Source: Physcomitrium patens (lineage: Eukaryota; Streptophyta; Bryopsida; Funariales; Funariaceae). From it: a stretch of DNA of 64,000 nucleotides. Position 1 is the first letter of the stretch. Every line of letters starts with the position of its first letter. Of this stretch, positions 10,178 through 21,150 are shown piece by piece. The stretch spans positions 406,937 to 470,936 of the forward strand of contig NC_037274.1 of the NCBI RefSeq assembly GCF_000002425.4. The letters are read 5' to 3'. The translations under genes and the position numbers were made by a program. Under the pieces are notes generated by a model. It was not told the DNA's origin and did no database searches. It saw only the letters and a list, made by a program, of their open reading frames with translations.

Positions 10178-11665
10178 TCATGTTACCTCTTCAGCAATGT
10201 CTTCTTCAAAATCCAATTCTTCTTCCTCATAACTAGATGGATCAAATTCTTCTTCAACATCTTCAAGGATTAATTCTTGATTCCGTTGTTTGAAAATTTT
10301 TATACGTTTTCCTACAATTGGAATTTTGAGTCTTGTTCTGTCTAATTTCCTTAATGCATATGTAGCATTATCCAAAACATGTACAACCACATAAGGCCCA
10401 AACCAACGCTTAGAGAACTTTTTAAGAGCACTATGTTGATTATCCAAGCTGTTGTCATATATCAAAACCCAATCACCTTCTTGAATATCTTTTGGCCTCA
10501 ACTTGTGTCGCTTATCAAATCTATCTTTATTCTTCAAACGTGACTGTCTTAGCCTTATAATTACTTTTTCCACATCTTCAGGTCTTCTTTCTTGTTGACG
10601 AATTCGAAGTACAAGAAGTTCTCCTTTAGATATATTGTCTTGCCAAGGCAAGATACTCCAAGTAGGTTCTTGCTCTTCAATGGGCATAATGGGCTTCTGT
10701 CCTTGTATTAACTCTGCTGGCATATATCCTGTCACTGAACTGTGAGTAGTCCGATCAGCCCAAAGAGTAAATGGCAATAATCTTGGCCATTCTCTTACTC
10801 TTCCTTTGCAGGCTTTAACAATAGCCTTTACAATAGGAGGATGACCTCTCTAACTCTTAGCATTGCCTTCTGGATTATAAGATGTAGTAAGTGTTAGCTT
10901 GATTCCACATTTCTCAAAGAATTGTCTAGCCTCATGTGCATCCAATTCCCCACGATCAGCAGTAATTTTTCCAATACATCCATATCTACAAATCACGTCT
11001 TCCAATAAAAATCTACAAACTCCTTCAGTGGATTTTTTTCGTAGAGCTCTTCCTTCTACTTGGTTAGATAAATCTTCTCGTGCCAGAGCCAAGTATGGCA
11101 TTTGCCATATCCCCATAGGCATAGTAATGAGGTCTACAACCCATTTATAATATATTGCAAGTGGATATGTAGGATGCAATCCATCTCTATGTCGAATCTC
11201 CGAGTATATCTGACAAGTTTGGCATGATTTTACAAACTTCACCACATCTCTATACATATTACGCCACCAATATTTTTCTTTGAGTTTGTTAAAGGTGGCA
11301 TAAATACCTTTATGTCCAGTCCACAAACTATCATGAAATTCATAGATTAGTTGTTCTTGCATCTCTTTCTTGCAAACTACTCTTTCTGGCATTCCACTAT
11401 CCCGTTTGCGTCGCTTCCATAGGTAACCACCTTGTAAGAGATAATTATAAGCCTTCCATCTAATCTGCTTGAAATGAATATCACTCCATCCTGATTGTCT
11501 TGATAATGTACTTAAATAGCATCAAATATCAATCCATTCTTCTTCATACAATTCTTTTGTAAATAGTCTTGGATGTTCATCTTCTCTTTGTTGTATCCTA
11601 GAATAAAAGGTAGTACCTATATCTTCAGTATCTTCAATCAAATCTTCTTCTTGTTCATATCTAGC
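10178..11665 (-). pseudogene. Element A integrase
   Basis: Minus-strand frame with the HHCC zinc domain (H-DSLWTG-H, then CQTC around 11220). The catalytic core follows: VVDLITMP (Asp), ADRGELDA (Asp) and YNPEGNAKS (Glu), about D-D-35-E spacing. The C-terminal domain has FTLWADRTTHSS, WFGPYVVVHVL and RLKIPIVGKRIK, and an acidic tail ending in EDIAEEVT. One stop (TAG) directly follows NAKS at about 10853. The linker 11400-11665 to RNase H also contains stops, including TGA right after VADMLS. No chromodomain was found. It would insert element cDNA; this copy is interrupted. Confidence 0.88.
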
Positions 11666-12300
11666 TCAGGATAACATATCTGCTACAAGATTATCCTTGC
11701 CTGCTATATGCCTAAATTCAGGATTCAAAGATTTAATATATGCAATCCATCTTAGTATAGCAATATCAGGGATATTACAGTTGGTAATCATTCCCAATAG
11801 TGGCAAGCAATCTGTTTCCACTATCACTGGTGCTCCAATTAAATAATCTCTTTCACTTTTCATAGCTATAACTATTCCCCATAGCTCCCGTTTCACCTGT
11901 GGATAGTTTCTTTGTCGTTCACTTAATACTTTAGCTCCAAATCTAATAGCAAAACTGTTCTCTTCTTCATCATTTTGTCCTGAAGGCCAACCAACAGCTA
12001 TTGGACTAGTATCAACTGTAAGTATCACCGATTTGCCATCCTCATAACTTATCCTTCGCAATACAGGTCGAGAAGATAATAATTGCTTTAGCTTTTGAAT
12101 TGTTTCTGTATATTTTTTTCTCCCATTTAAATCTCTTTTCTTTTCGTAGCAAACTATAAAGAGGATCAGCTACATGTGCATAATGACGAATCCATACACA
12201 ATAAAATATGCAAGCTCCTAAAATCCTCCGTACCTTTGTTTGTGAGCTACAAATATCCTTCATTCGTTGTATGGCATCCACCTTATTAGGATTAGGTTTG
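11666..12300 (-). pseudogene. Element A RNase H and RT connection
   Basis: RNase H motifs in order: ILTVDTSPIAVGW (Asp), KRELWGIVIAM (Glu), ETDCLPLLGMI (Asp), KDNLVADMLS (Asp). Upstream is the RT connection/thumb: KVDAIQRMKD, ILGACIFYCVWIRHYAHVADPLY. Between them an A-run near 12115 puts the two parts in different frames. The copy B sequence has no such shift, so this is a single-base insertion or an assembly error at a homopolymer. Confidence 0.87.
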
Positions 12301-13643
12301 CGACCAAACCATCCACATAAATGCCCTACAATAACAACTTCTCAAACTCCAAAAGTAGATTTAGCTCTTGACAGTGTCAAGTGAACCTCCTCAAGTCGAG
12401 ATAAAATTTTGTCACAATCTAAAATATGATTAGATACAAATTTACGACACCCCTTCTGATCCATTGTTTCATCTTTTTTTTCTTCCACACACCCTTTTAT
12501 TGGAATATCATCTAAGAAAGACATAGTCTTTTCTGGAATGAAATTACGAAGAACCTTATTCATCCCATTCATCATATGAGCTACTAAGTTTGTTGCTCCT
12601 TGTGGTAATGTACACATCTTAACCAACCCTAAAGGTGTCCTCATAGTAGTAACATCTTTGCTTCCTTCAGCTAGTTGAAATTGATCATATCCAAAATAAA
12701 GATCTCCAATAGAGTAAATAGCTCTACCAGCAAATGCTTCAGCAAATTTTTGAACAATTGGTCCAACTCCAGTATTTCTAATAGTTACTTGATTTACTAG
12801 TTGCATATCTTGAATAAACCATAGTGTTCCATTTTTCTTTGGTACTGTAAACCAACGGCTAGAATATGGTGCAAATGATGGCTCGAGGATCTTCATTTGC
12901 ATCTTTTCTTTTAAAAGCTTCATAAGTTTAGGTAGATGTGCTTTAGGCACTGAAATTGGTCTTAAAATCCCAAGGAATATGTGAAACTGTAAATATAATC
13001 ATTGGTGCCACAACACTTGGATCAACACATCCAATTTTTGAAGGTTCAAAAGCAAAGGCCTTTCCATGCATACTTAACATTTTTCTAAATTCCATTTCTT
13101 CAACAGGCAATAGAAAATTTATAGATCCTATTTTTAACTCATTAAGTGTGTTCTTAGTAAACTTATGGCCAATTTGTTTAGGATCCCATAAGACCTTCTC
13201 CTTCAAAGCTTGTTGAACTTGTTGATTGGAATCACTAGGTAATGGTATAGCTACTGGTTTTATTTTTCTCTCCACAGTCTTGTACTTAGTTTCAACTTCG
13301 ACTTCATAATCTTAAAATGCTTGTATAGCTGAGTAGAGCTCTCTTGAATGTACTTGCATCACTTGATCTTCATTTCCTTGTTCAACCTCTAAAAGTTCTT
13401 CCATAAAATTTTCTAAACCAGTCTCCATATATACACCTATTATCTTATCATCTCCATCAAGCACACCCACTCTTTTTAGGTCTTTTTCAGATTTTTGCAC
13501 AACTTTTTTCTCCCACTTTGGTAGATCATTAAGTTGTGTATAGATAGCAAATCTATTCTTAGATAATTCTATAACACCTGTACAAAAGGTACTTTCTTTT
13601 TCATGTGAGAGTACCTTTTTTGATGTACCACTACATTCCCGCT
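12301..13643 (-). pseudogene. Element A reverse transcriptase
   Basis: Minus-strand RT with HIPWDFK, FTVPKKNGTLWFIQDMQ, SIGDLYFGYDQFQLA, TPLGLVKMCTLPQGATN and MSFLDDIPIKG. The catalytic motif is FLDD rather than YxDD, and the usual C-V-D-Y-R block is F-I-Q-D-M-Q, both also in copy B. The N-terminal linker (13312-13662) precedes it. Lesions: a stop at 13312 (absent in B), a one-base T insertion near 12960, and a stop before EVVIVGHLCG near 12341. RT lies in the -1 frame relative to protease, as in B. Confidence 0.88.
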
Positions 13644-14294
13644 CTATAGTGGTACCCTGCAAAAATCCGTAAACTCTTCACTAACCCTTGGTAGTAATTC
13701 ACTTCGTAAATAATTCCGATTGTGCTCATCGTTTGCAGGTACTGTTAGAAATTGCACTGCCTTTTTTCCATCTTGACTACTAATACGGGCACATGCTGAT
13801 CCATCATCCAAAACTTTGGTCTCCATCCTCACAACTGTAATATTTGGTTGACCAAGAATCATCGGGTATGAAGTAGTGTCTTGAACAAAAAAATTTTGTT
13901 CTGTGGTCACATCTCCAACCTTTACCTTCACATTAGGGCAAGCACCATAAAGATCTCCTCGTGTATTATTTGCTGCCCGAATCACCCATCTATGGTTAAT
14001 ATCAATGGGCCACCTTCCACGTTTATAGACCTCTTTTGACATAATATTAATTTCAAATCCATGGTCAATGAGAGCAATTATTGGTTCTTCCAAGTCTTCC
14101 ATTTTTACTAAAGTCTCTGTGGTGGCTCTTGCCCAATGTCCCTTGATATAGTGTCCAGGGTCCTTGTCATCATCCTTGTATTCATCCAAATCAAATTGTC
14201 CCTTTTTATTGATACAACATTCTGCCAATTCATGCTCCTCTTCTTCAGTCAAGATTGTATCCAAAGCATTAGATACAGCAGATTCTCCTGTCAA
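13644..14294 (-). pseudogene. Element A aspartic protease region
   Basis: The frame covers DTILTEEEEHELAE..., then the protease: IIALIDHGFEINIMSKEVY, WVIRAANNTRGDLYGACP, NFFVQDTTSYPMILGQPNI and METKVLDDG. The ALIDHG block is in the position of the retropepsin ALLD-S/T-G catalytic motif, with His in place of Ser/Thr; the flap and I-L-G-Q hydrophobic motif follow as expected. It ends VPL-TAG at 13644-13646, a stop shared with copy B. It probably matures the polyprotein; activity with DHG is unproven. Confidence 0.8.
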
Positions 14295-14363
14295 CTGCCT
14301 CTTTCGCTTAATAGTGTCTATGATGACTTCATGAAACTCTCTCTTTGCAATGCCTAAAATTTC

Positions 14364-16061
14364 TCATAGAGTAAATTCAATTTTGGCATTCAATACTCTT
14401 TCTTCCAAGACTCCTTTCAAATCTATAGCTGCCTCAATATCAGATTGAAGTTTACAAGTAACATGCTTACTCTTTCCTTTGACTCTATCAACCTCTATCC
14501 TTTCTTCCCATTTTTCTTTTGGCAGTGAAGCATTTCCAGGATGCAATATTGATGGCCCAGCCTTAGATGGTCTATTAATATGTGGTATAGGTAATTCTTT
14601 ATTTTGTGCTGTTTCTGCATGCCTTTGAGATCTCCTCTTGTTTGTTGGCTCTTCAGGATTTTCTTCTATTTCATTTCTTCTCCTTTTCACCTCCATTAGA
14701 GCTTCATGTTGAGACTTTGCCAAATAAGCATGTACAGACATAGTATCTACAGGGTCATTCCATCCTGTAGTATTTCTAATTATTGTAGCTGTATTAAGTA
14801 ATTCCTGCCTTGTTATTTTTCCTTTATTCATGCTGATAATAGCATGATTCCATAGATCCTTTGTATTTATATACTTATTAAAAACATCCTCCTTCTCCCT
14901 TACAGCCTCAATGCTATAAGTAATAGCTTCTCTTGATGCCATAGCTTGTTGAGATAAATGCTCTTCCAAAACTTTTCTCATCCCTCCTTTTCCAAAATTG
15001 GTTTTGAGAAACTCACCTATATCTCACAATGCAATTTTTCCATCTTTCCATAAAATTACTCCATGTCGCAGAATATCAATAAAATCTCCACACTCCCTTC
15101 GAGGATGCTCCATACAATCGCACCAAATACATCATTGTATATATCCTGGCTTTGATACAAATTTGCTCTCAGGTAATCTTTCTTTCTCCTCTAGCTTTGC
15201 TAGTTTGATTTGTAAGTCTTTCATTCCTTTTACCAACTCATCAATTACATCTTTCTGTAGTGCAACTGTAGACATAGGAATTGAAATAGTTCTTACTGGT
15301 ATAGCAAGTTCTGGCTGTTGCCTACAAGATGTTGTAGTTGGTGGAGGTCTAATCTCTTGCCTTACTACCACCTTACCCCTCCGATACTCTCTTTTAGCAT
15401 GTATGCCCAGAGCTTCAGAGACTTTCTTCCAATCAGTAGTAAGTCCATTGTCCTCTATATTATCCTCCAATAATAATTCCAACTCTCTTTGTAAATCATT
15501 GCTAGGTGATTGAAGAAATAACTCCACCTTATCATTTTCAAGTGTAAGCTTTTTCACTCGAGACAATTGAAGAAACTGTCTTTCAAATTCTCGAAATAAC
15601 TCTGTTGCAACCAACTCCTTGTTAGATTTATTGACCCATTCCATAAACGATTTTCTTGTCACCCTTTCTGCATCTTCCAAAGAATACTCTTCTTTTAGTT
15701 GAAGGGTAAAATCCTCCCATTTCTCTCCATGAATTTTAATAATATCCTTTATATGCTCACAAAGCTCTGGTACAATTGCAAGCTCAAATGTTAGAATCAT
15801 ATCTTTCTCTGGCACTTCATTGAGCTCCATCTCTCGAGAATAATACTTGAGATACTTGGAAATATTTCTTCCATCAAATTGATCTAATAAACCAACAACA
15901 TATTGTAAGGCTTTAGTAGCCATTGCCTCCTTGCGTTCCACAGCTTGCTGTTGTTGCATAAAAAGTGTAAATGCTTGAAACATTTGAGTTGTAGCAGGAT
16001 CCAGTTGCAATGGAAATTTTCCAATGTAATTCCTACTACCACTTCCTTGCCCCCCTTCCAT
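14364..16061 (-). pseudogene. Element A gag with CCHC knuckle
   Basis: The first in-frame ATG is at 16061 (MEGGQGSGSRNYIG). Capsid-like region: FDGRNISKYLKYYSREMELN, VPELCEHIKDI, FERQFLQLSRV; about 300 residues to a TGA at 15132-15134. In the same frame, directly after that stop, comes CIWCDCMEHPRREC, a perfect C-X2-C-X4-H-X4-C knuckle, then GDFIDILRHGVI. A further stop lies at about 15036. A basic, Gln/Lys-rich segment (MRKVLEEHLSQQ...) follows to a stop at 14364. Gag and protease are otherwise in one frame. It packages element RNA; this copy is interrupted. Confidence 0.82.
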
Positions 16062-16108
16062 AATAAAAGCCAAAATATTTCTTCAAAACTCTCTACCTCA
16101 GAAATTTT

Positions 16109-16128
16109 CACGTCGGGTTCACCAGGAC
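16109..16128 (-). other. Element A primer binding site candidate
   Basis: Four bases after the 5' LTR the minus strand reads TGGTGAACCCGACGTG. It begins with TGG, the complement of a tRNA 3' CCA end, so it is a tRNA-type primer site. I could not assign the tRNA with certainty. This contrasts with the D/E/F group, where no TGG site is present. Confidence 0.65.
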
Positions 16129-17462
16129 TGTCGTATGGCGTGATTTGCTATCAGGGAATACACTAGGTATCTAGTTGTAGAGAGTGTACCTCAAACCTTT
16201 GTATGATTCTTTTCTTGGCTTCCAAAAACTCCTTTATTTTTGTATAAAACTCCAAATATAACAAAATCCCTTCAAAACATATTTTTTCCGCGAAGGGTTT
16301 TCTCGCCCCAAACTTTAGAAAATCATAACTATTGATCTAACCGTTCAGTTTGTTTCACATTTACAAGATAGGTAGAATTTATCCTTAACTTGTACCACAA
16401 AAAAAAACCAACTGCAAATTCACTTCCGATCTTCTGGCATCTAAGAAACCCTAGCAGACACTCCAAATCCTAATTTACAAGCACCTGAAAACTATTTTCC
16501 TTATATCTCAAAAACCCGAACTCTAAATGTCATAAAACTTATGCAAAAAGTTTAATAACATGAAATTACTTATTCCTTGAAATTTTGAGCCAAAACCTCA
16601 CAAAATTGCTCAAGATATAGCTCAAGAGACAAATACTAGTAAATCGGTTTACTTACTACCCTTAGATTGCATGTGCTGACTTCAAAATCCAATAACTCCT
16701 TCATCCCAACTTGGAATCCAGTAAGCAGTATATGAAAAGTATAGCCGCAAAAGTGCTCTCTCTAGTCGCTGTCGCCGATCCTCAATTGCCATCCGTACGC
16801 GTGCGTTATGCCCAAACGAGTGACAGTAGGTCCAAAACTAACACCTTAACTTTGAGTGCCTATAACTTCTTCATAAAAACCCCAAATGTCACAAAACGTG
16901 TGCCAAAACCTTAACCAAAAACCTAAACCTTCTGACCCTAGCCTTCAAAGTTCGAATGGCCTCGAGAAACTAACCCTAATCCCTAATATGGCCTCGGACA
17001 GCCTCCTCAAAGCCCATTGGTCATGATTTTTGACCAATAGGAATGGAGATTTTTATTTTTCATCTCCATTCATCTATATTGGTGCCCTAATTCCTCCCTT
17101 TGCTACCAAAATCCTTTTTCAATCCTTTTTCTTATAAGATTTACATAATATATGCTCTAAACACCAAATAAAAGAACCAAAATAAATTTTCAAATGTCAC
17201 CAATGTCTAACAAAGGTGACTCTAAATATTTAGAAGTTACTATCAACCAAAACCAATCTTAAAAGCCACTATCAAAAGAAATTAAAGTTATACAAATTCT
17301 ATAGTAATCTTTTTAAACACCCTCTTCTCAAAGTAATAATCAAATTATATTCTACAACCAACTAAAATCTACTAACATGGCTCTTACCATGTTACTTAAT
17401 AAATTATATATTACGTACATAATTACATTATTTTCATATAGTAGTCGAACCACAACAGGACA
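16129..17462 (-). repeat. Element A 5' LTR
   Basis: Right LTR of element A, plus strand TGTCGTATGG to CAGGACA, followed by the ACGG target repeat. The promoter should lie here and drive leftward transcription; a TATA box was not assigned with confidence. The 67-codon frame at 16711-16914 is identical in the other LTR copies and is treated as chance. Confidence 0.95.
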
Positions 17463-17560
17463 ACGGATCAATGGCAATCGGCTTAAATTTTACTATACAA
17501 AAATTTGGGATAGATTTTCTATTACGAAAAGGAGGAGTCGACCCAATTGATTGGACCATA
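17463..17560 (+). pseudogene. Element C integrase C-terminal fragment (right part)
   Basis: Resumes the frame cut at 8779: INGNRLKFYYTKIWDRFSI. NGxRLK-x-Y is the typical last motif of plant gypsy integrases after the GPY domain. The phase is restored exactly once the 4-bp repeat is counted once, which proves A inserted into C. Confidence 0.82.
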
Positions 17561-17770
17561 GTAAGAAGTAGGAGGGGGGCTCTTGACAAGCATCATATTT
17601 TCTTTTGTGGTTAAGGAGAAGTGGATGGCGGAAAAAGAGAGTTGGCAAACATGGTGTCTGAGAAAGCAAGGATGGAGATTGATTAGAAGGAATGACAAGA
17701 GCGGCTGTAGGTAGAAGATGGGATGTTGCAGATTGAACTAGCCGCATAAGTAAAGGAGGCCAATAATTTA

Positions 17771-18052
17771 GTGTGGACCACTACGCTAGTTTTAGCGACA
17801 ACACCTTTGGAGATATCTTTGAAATCAATCAAAAAATGGCAAAAGATGTTGGAGGATTACGATCACCAAATTATCCATCTTGAGTCCCAAGTAGAAGAAT
17901 TGGATTTGTTGAATGAAGATCTTATGGTGCGTTTGGATGAAGAACCCTCAAACACCAAGGCAGATGACAAAGATATAGCAGAGGAAGAGGTCACCAATTC
18001 AAAGGGTGGTAAGCCAATGCCATTGACTGAAGAAGCCAATGCCATTGACTGA
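17771..18052 (+). CDS. Small coiled-coil ORF in 3' part of element C
   Basis: 93-codon open frame, GTG/ATG start uncertain. Residues ~20-60 (IKKWQKMLEDYDHQIIHLES, then VEELDLLNEDLMVRLD) have heptad-like Leu/Ile spacing, so a coiled coil is likely. The C-terminus is acidic and ends in PLTEEANAID, created partly by a 22-bp tandem duplication. It lies between the element C integrase tail and its polypurine tract, where plant Tat/Athila-type elements can carry extra ORFs. No known domain recognised; it may be a remnant of a longer ORF beginning upstream. Confidence 0.4.
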   Translation: MWTTTLVLATTPLEISLKSIKKWQKMLEDYDHQIIHLESQVEELDLLNEDLMVRLDEEPSNTKADDKDIAEEEVTNSKGGKPMPLTEEANAID

Positions 18053-18060
18053 AGAAGCCA
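18014..18060 (+). repeat. 22-bp tandem duplication
   Basis: GCCAATGCCATTGACTGAAG occurs twice in succession (from about 18013 and 18035), with a third partial start at 18057. It truncates the coiled-coil ORF with an in-frame TGA. Confidence 0.85.
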
Positions 18061-18325
18061 ATGCTGCTACGTCTTTATAAAATGAGGCTAAATAATGTTT
18101 GCGAAGGTGCTACATAATTAAAAGTGGAGCTATGTAGAATATGTAAATAAATTTTGTCATAAGTTATTGATTGGTTATTGACAACTTTGAGAATTAGACT
18201 TATGGTTAGGTAGTTTAGTTGGTAACTGTAGGTTATTAGTGGAATAAATGGTTAAAAATTCTAAGGTTCATAACCTTTGGAATCTGTTGGCCGATGGTCC
18301 ATCTTTTGGTAGAATAAAGAGGTTG

Positions 18326-18776
18326 AAAAAAGGGAGATCGGGGCCAGACTGTGAGAGTCATAAGTCGGGGTAAGCTTGGTGCCACCTCTTTATTTTTTTT
18401 GCTTTTATTATTTAGTTATGAAGAATTGTGATTGAGAGAAATATTGTAGAAAACTGTGATTAGAATATTGTAGAATATGACTTTGGACTGACCATTTTGG
18501 AGAAAATCTGTGATCTTGAGAATTGAGATTATCGAACTGTTTTGTGTTAAGTGAAGATATTGAATTTTGTGTGATGAATTGAGAAACTGAATATAATAAG
18601 TAAGCTGGAGATTAATAATTGAATATATATAAATTACAAAGAGAATAAGTGGGACATGAATCAATAAGAATATGGAAGTATTGTTGAATTGATAGTCATA
18701 GAATGGATTATGTGTTGAATTAAGACGGAAGTAGTAAGCCTTGGTATTTTGTGGTTTGATAATTGATTTCAGATAA
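18326..18776 (+). repeat. Element C polypurine tract and partial 3' LTR
   Basis: AAAAAAGGGAGATCGGGG (18326-18343) is a polypurine tract. TGTGAGAGTCATAAGTCGGG from 18350 is then the likely LTR start. The remaining ~430 bases to the junction with element D are AT-rich with no coding sign. The right end is cut by element D. 18061-18325 holds nothing recognisable. Confidence 0.5.
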
Positions 18777-19834
18777 CTAGAGTACAATCAATTGTGACAC
18801 TAATAGACTCAATTCATATAACCAATCTTTCCTCGTGTTCAAACCTACCTCTGTTAGTTCAATTGCTTTGGTATATTGAAGCTTGAATACAACGAAAACA
18901 AGAAGCTCTGACAAGTGATTTTCTAAATCTTCCATCGTAGTATTATTAACTTTTGAAAAGTCAAAAGTATCAAGATGTGGATAACGATGATATTTGGCAA
19001 AAAAAGGTATTTGTTGAATAGAAGAATGTACCAAATTATTATATGTAAACTCTACCAATGGTAGAAGAGTTGTCCAATCATCTTGATGATAGTTGATGGT
19101 ACATCTCAAATACTGCTCTAAAACTTGATTTATCCATTCTCTTTGTCCATTAATTTGAGGATTAAAAGCTAAAGAAAGCTTTATATCCACCTTTAGAATC
19201 TTAAATAGGATTCTCTTAAATCTTAATATAAATTGAATCCCCCTATCTGATATAATATCCTTTGGCAATCCATGATAGCAATAGATTTTATTAATGAAAA
19301 GCGTAGCTATTTTTTCACCTGTGATAGAATTTGTATATGGTTTAAAAAACGTGCCATCTTGGTAAAACGATCTACTATCATCAATATAGAGTCATAAGAA
19401 CCTGAGATTGAAAGATCTGTGATAAAATCCATAGAAACAGAAGTCCATGGTTATTTTGGAATAGGTAATGATTGAAGAAGTCCGTAAGGTCGATGATGAG
19501 GAGTTTTTGAACTTGAGCAAACATCACAAGATTATACAAAATCTTTGACTACCTTCCACATTTGTGGCCACCAAAAATCCTTAGATATTAGTTCCAAAGT
19601 TTTATTGTATCCAAAGTATCTTGTTGTTGGAAAGTCATGACGAGCTTGAAGAACAAGTAATTGGGCTTCACGATCTGGAACATATATGCATCTTTCAAAA
19701 TAGAATAGATTATTCTTGAATTCAAACTTAGAAGTATCATGGGACTTAGAAGAAGTATCCTTGATATTCCGAATAAGAGGATCAAAGGACATGCTTGATT
19801 GAATTTGCTTTACAAATATTGAATCAATAATCAA
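18777..19834 (-). pseudogene. Element D integrase (truncated)
   Basis: Zinc domain: LQARHDFPTTRYFGYNKTLE, then FWWPQMWKVVKDF followed by C-D-V-C around 19525. Core: second catalytic Asp in PKDIISDRGIQF. Third region [20 protein letters not shown] has Glu in the Q-R-E position where relatives have Q-T-E. Then TTLLPLVEFTYNN. Stops and a frameshift lie between 19270 and 19530. It ends at the element junction, before the chromodomain. Confidence 0.85.
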
Positions 19835-19861
19835 TGTTGATTTTATAGCTCGAATATGAAA

Positions 19862-21150
19862 TTACTCGAAATTTAAGAGAATTGATCTTTGTTGATCAAG
19901 AGATACATCTCTTTCTTTTGATGCAAGATAAGAACATCTAAAAAGAGCATCCAATAGACCTTGTTGTTTTTTGGATTGATAAGTGTTCTTGAAATTGAAT
20001 CTAGATAAAGACATGCTCCAACGGGCTTGACGACGATTTAAGACACATGCTGACATGAAATATTCGAGGTTCTTATGGTTTGTATACACGGTAACTGGAC
20101 TTGAGTTGCCTTCTAGATAATGACACCATTCTTGAAATGAATCCACGATTGCAAGGAGCTCTTTGTCATGGATCTCATAATTAATCTCGGCTGTTTAAAA
20201 TTTCCTCGAATGGAAAGCTATTGGATGGAGTTTGTCATCCATTCCCAATTGTGACAACACGACACTTATAGCAAAATCTGATGCATTTGTTTCTATAAAA
20301 AATACCTTCAAGAATTCAATGCAATATAAGATTGGTGAAAAAATAAATTTCTTCTTTAAAGCGTAAAATGATGCTTTTGCTTCTTTATTCCACTCAAGTT
20401 TGTCTTTATAAGTCAAACGTGTGAGTAGAGCTATAACTTGAGAAAAATTCTTGATGAAGATTTGATAGTAATTAACAAAGCCCAAAAAGCATTGTACATC
20501 TCGTACTATTCTTGGAATCTTCCAATCTATGATAGTTTGAACCTTCTTAGGATCCATCATAAGGCCTTTGTTGGAAATAATGTATCCTAAAAAATCAACT
20601 TGAGTAGTGTGGAATACACACTTTTTCAACTTGGCATATAATCCCACATCTCTATGTTTTTGTAACATGCGACGAATATAAAGCTCATATTTTTCTGTGT
20701 TCTTAGAAAAGATTAGAATATTGTCTAAATACAAAACAACAAAATCATCTAAAAACTCACAAAAAATATTATTTATAACATGTTGAAAAGCGGCTGGTAT
20801 ATTCGTGAGTCCAAAAGGTATGACATTATATTCAAAATGTCCATACCTAGTTTGAAAAGTAGTCTTCCTTTCATCTCCTTTTTTGATATGAACTAAGTTA
20901 TATGCTCCTCATAGATCTATTTTGGTATAGATCTTTGCTTGATTGAGTTGGTCAAAAAGTCTTGAAATCAAAAGCAAAGGATACCTATTTTTTATAGTAA
21001 TTTTGTTGACTCCTTGATTATCCACATACATTCGTAGAGATCCATCTTTCTTCTTCACAAATAAGATAGAAGCCCCGGCTGGAGATTTAGAATGGCGTAT
21101 GAAGTTCTTTGCTAAATTCTCATCAATGTACTCCTTTAATGCAGCCAACT
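19862..21150 (-). pseudogene. Element D RT and RNase H
   Basis: [30 protein letters not shown] (first Asp), the polymerase motif read as YLDN at about 20725 instead of YLDD (second Asp lost), GYIISNKGLMMDPKKVQTII and VQCFLGFVNYYQIFIKNFSQ. RNase H follows with ETNASDFAISVVLSQLG, stops near 20195, KELLAIVDSFQEW, YTNHKNLEYFM and LDALFRCSY. The YLDN change alone would abolish polymerase activity. Confidence 0.88.

Larger units (their letters stand above)
8780..17462 (-). mobile_element. Full-length Ty3/gypsy element A
   Basis: 8.68 kb element in minus orientation. It has two ~1333-bp LTRs with TGTC/GACA ends that differ at about seven sites by eye, a primer site next to the right LTR, gag with a CCHC knuckle, protease, RT, RNase H, integrase and a polypurine tract next to the left LTR. 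It is flanked by a 4-bp direct repeat ACGG (8776-8779 and 17463-17466). Removing it with one ACGG restores the element C integrase frame (KFMTR then INGNRLK). It is young by LTR identity but its polyprotein carries several stops and two single-base homopolymer insertions, the latter possibly assembly errors. Confidence 0.95.

Noticed and set aside
10899-11150. Plus-strand frames inside element A (10027, 10899, 12956, 14136, 14998, 15945)
   Set aside because: Antisense to well-supported gag-pol domains.
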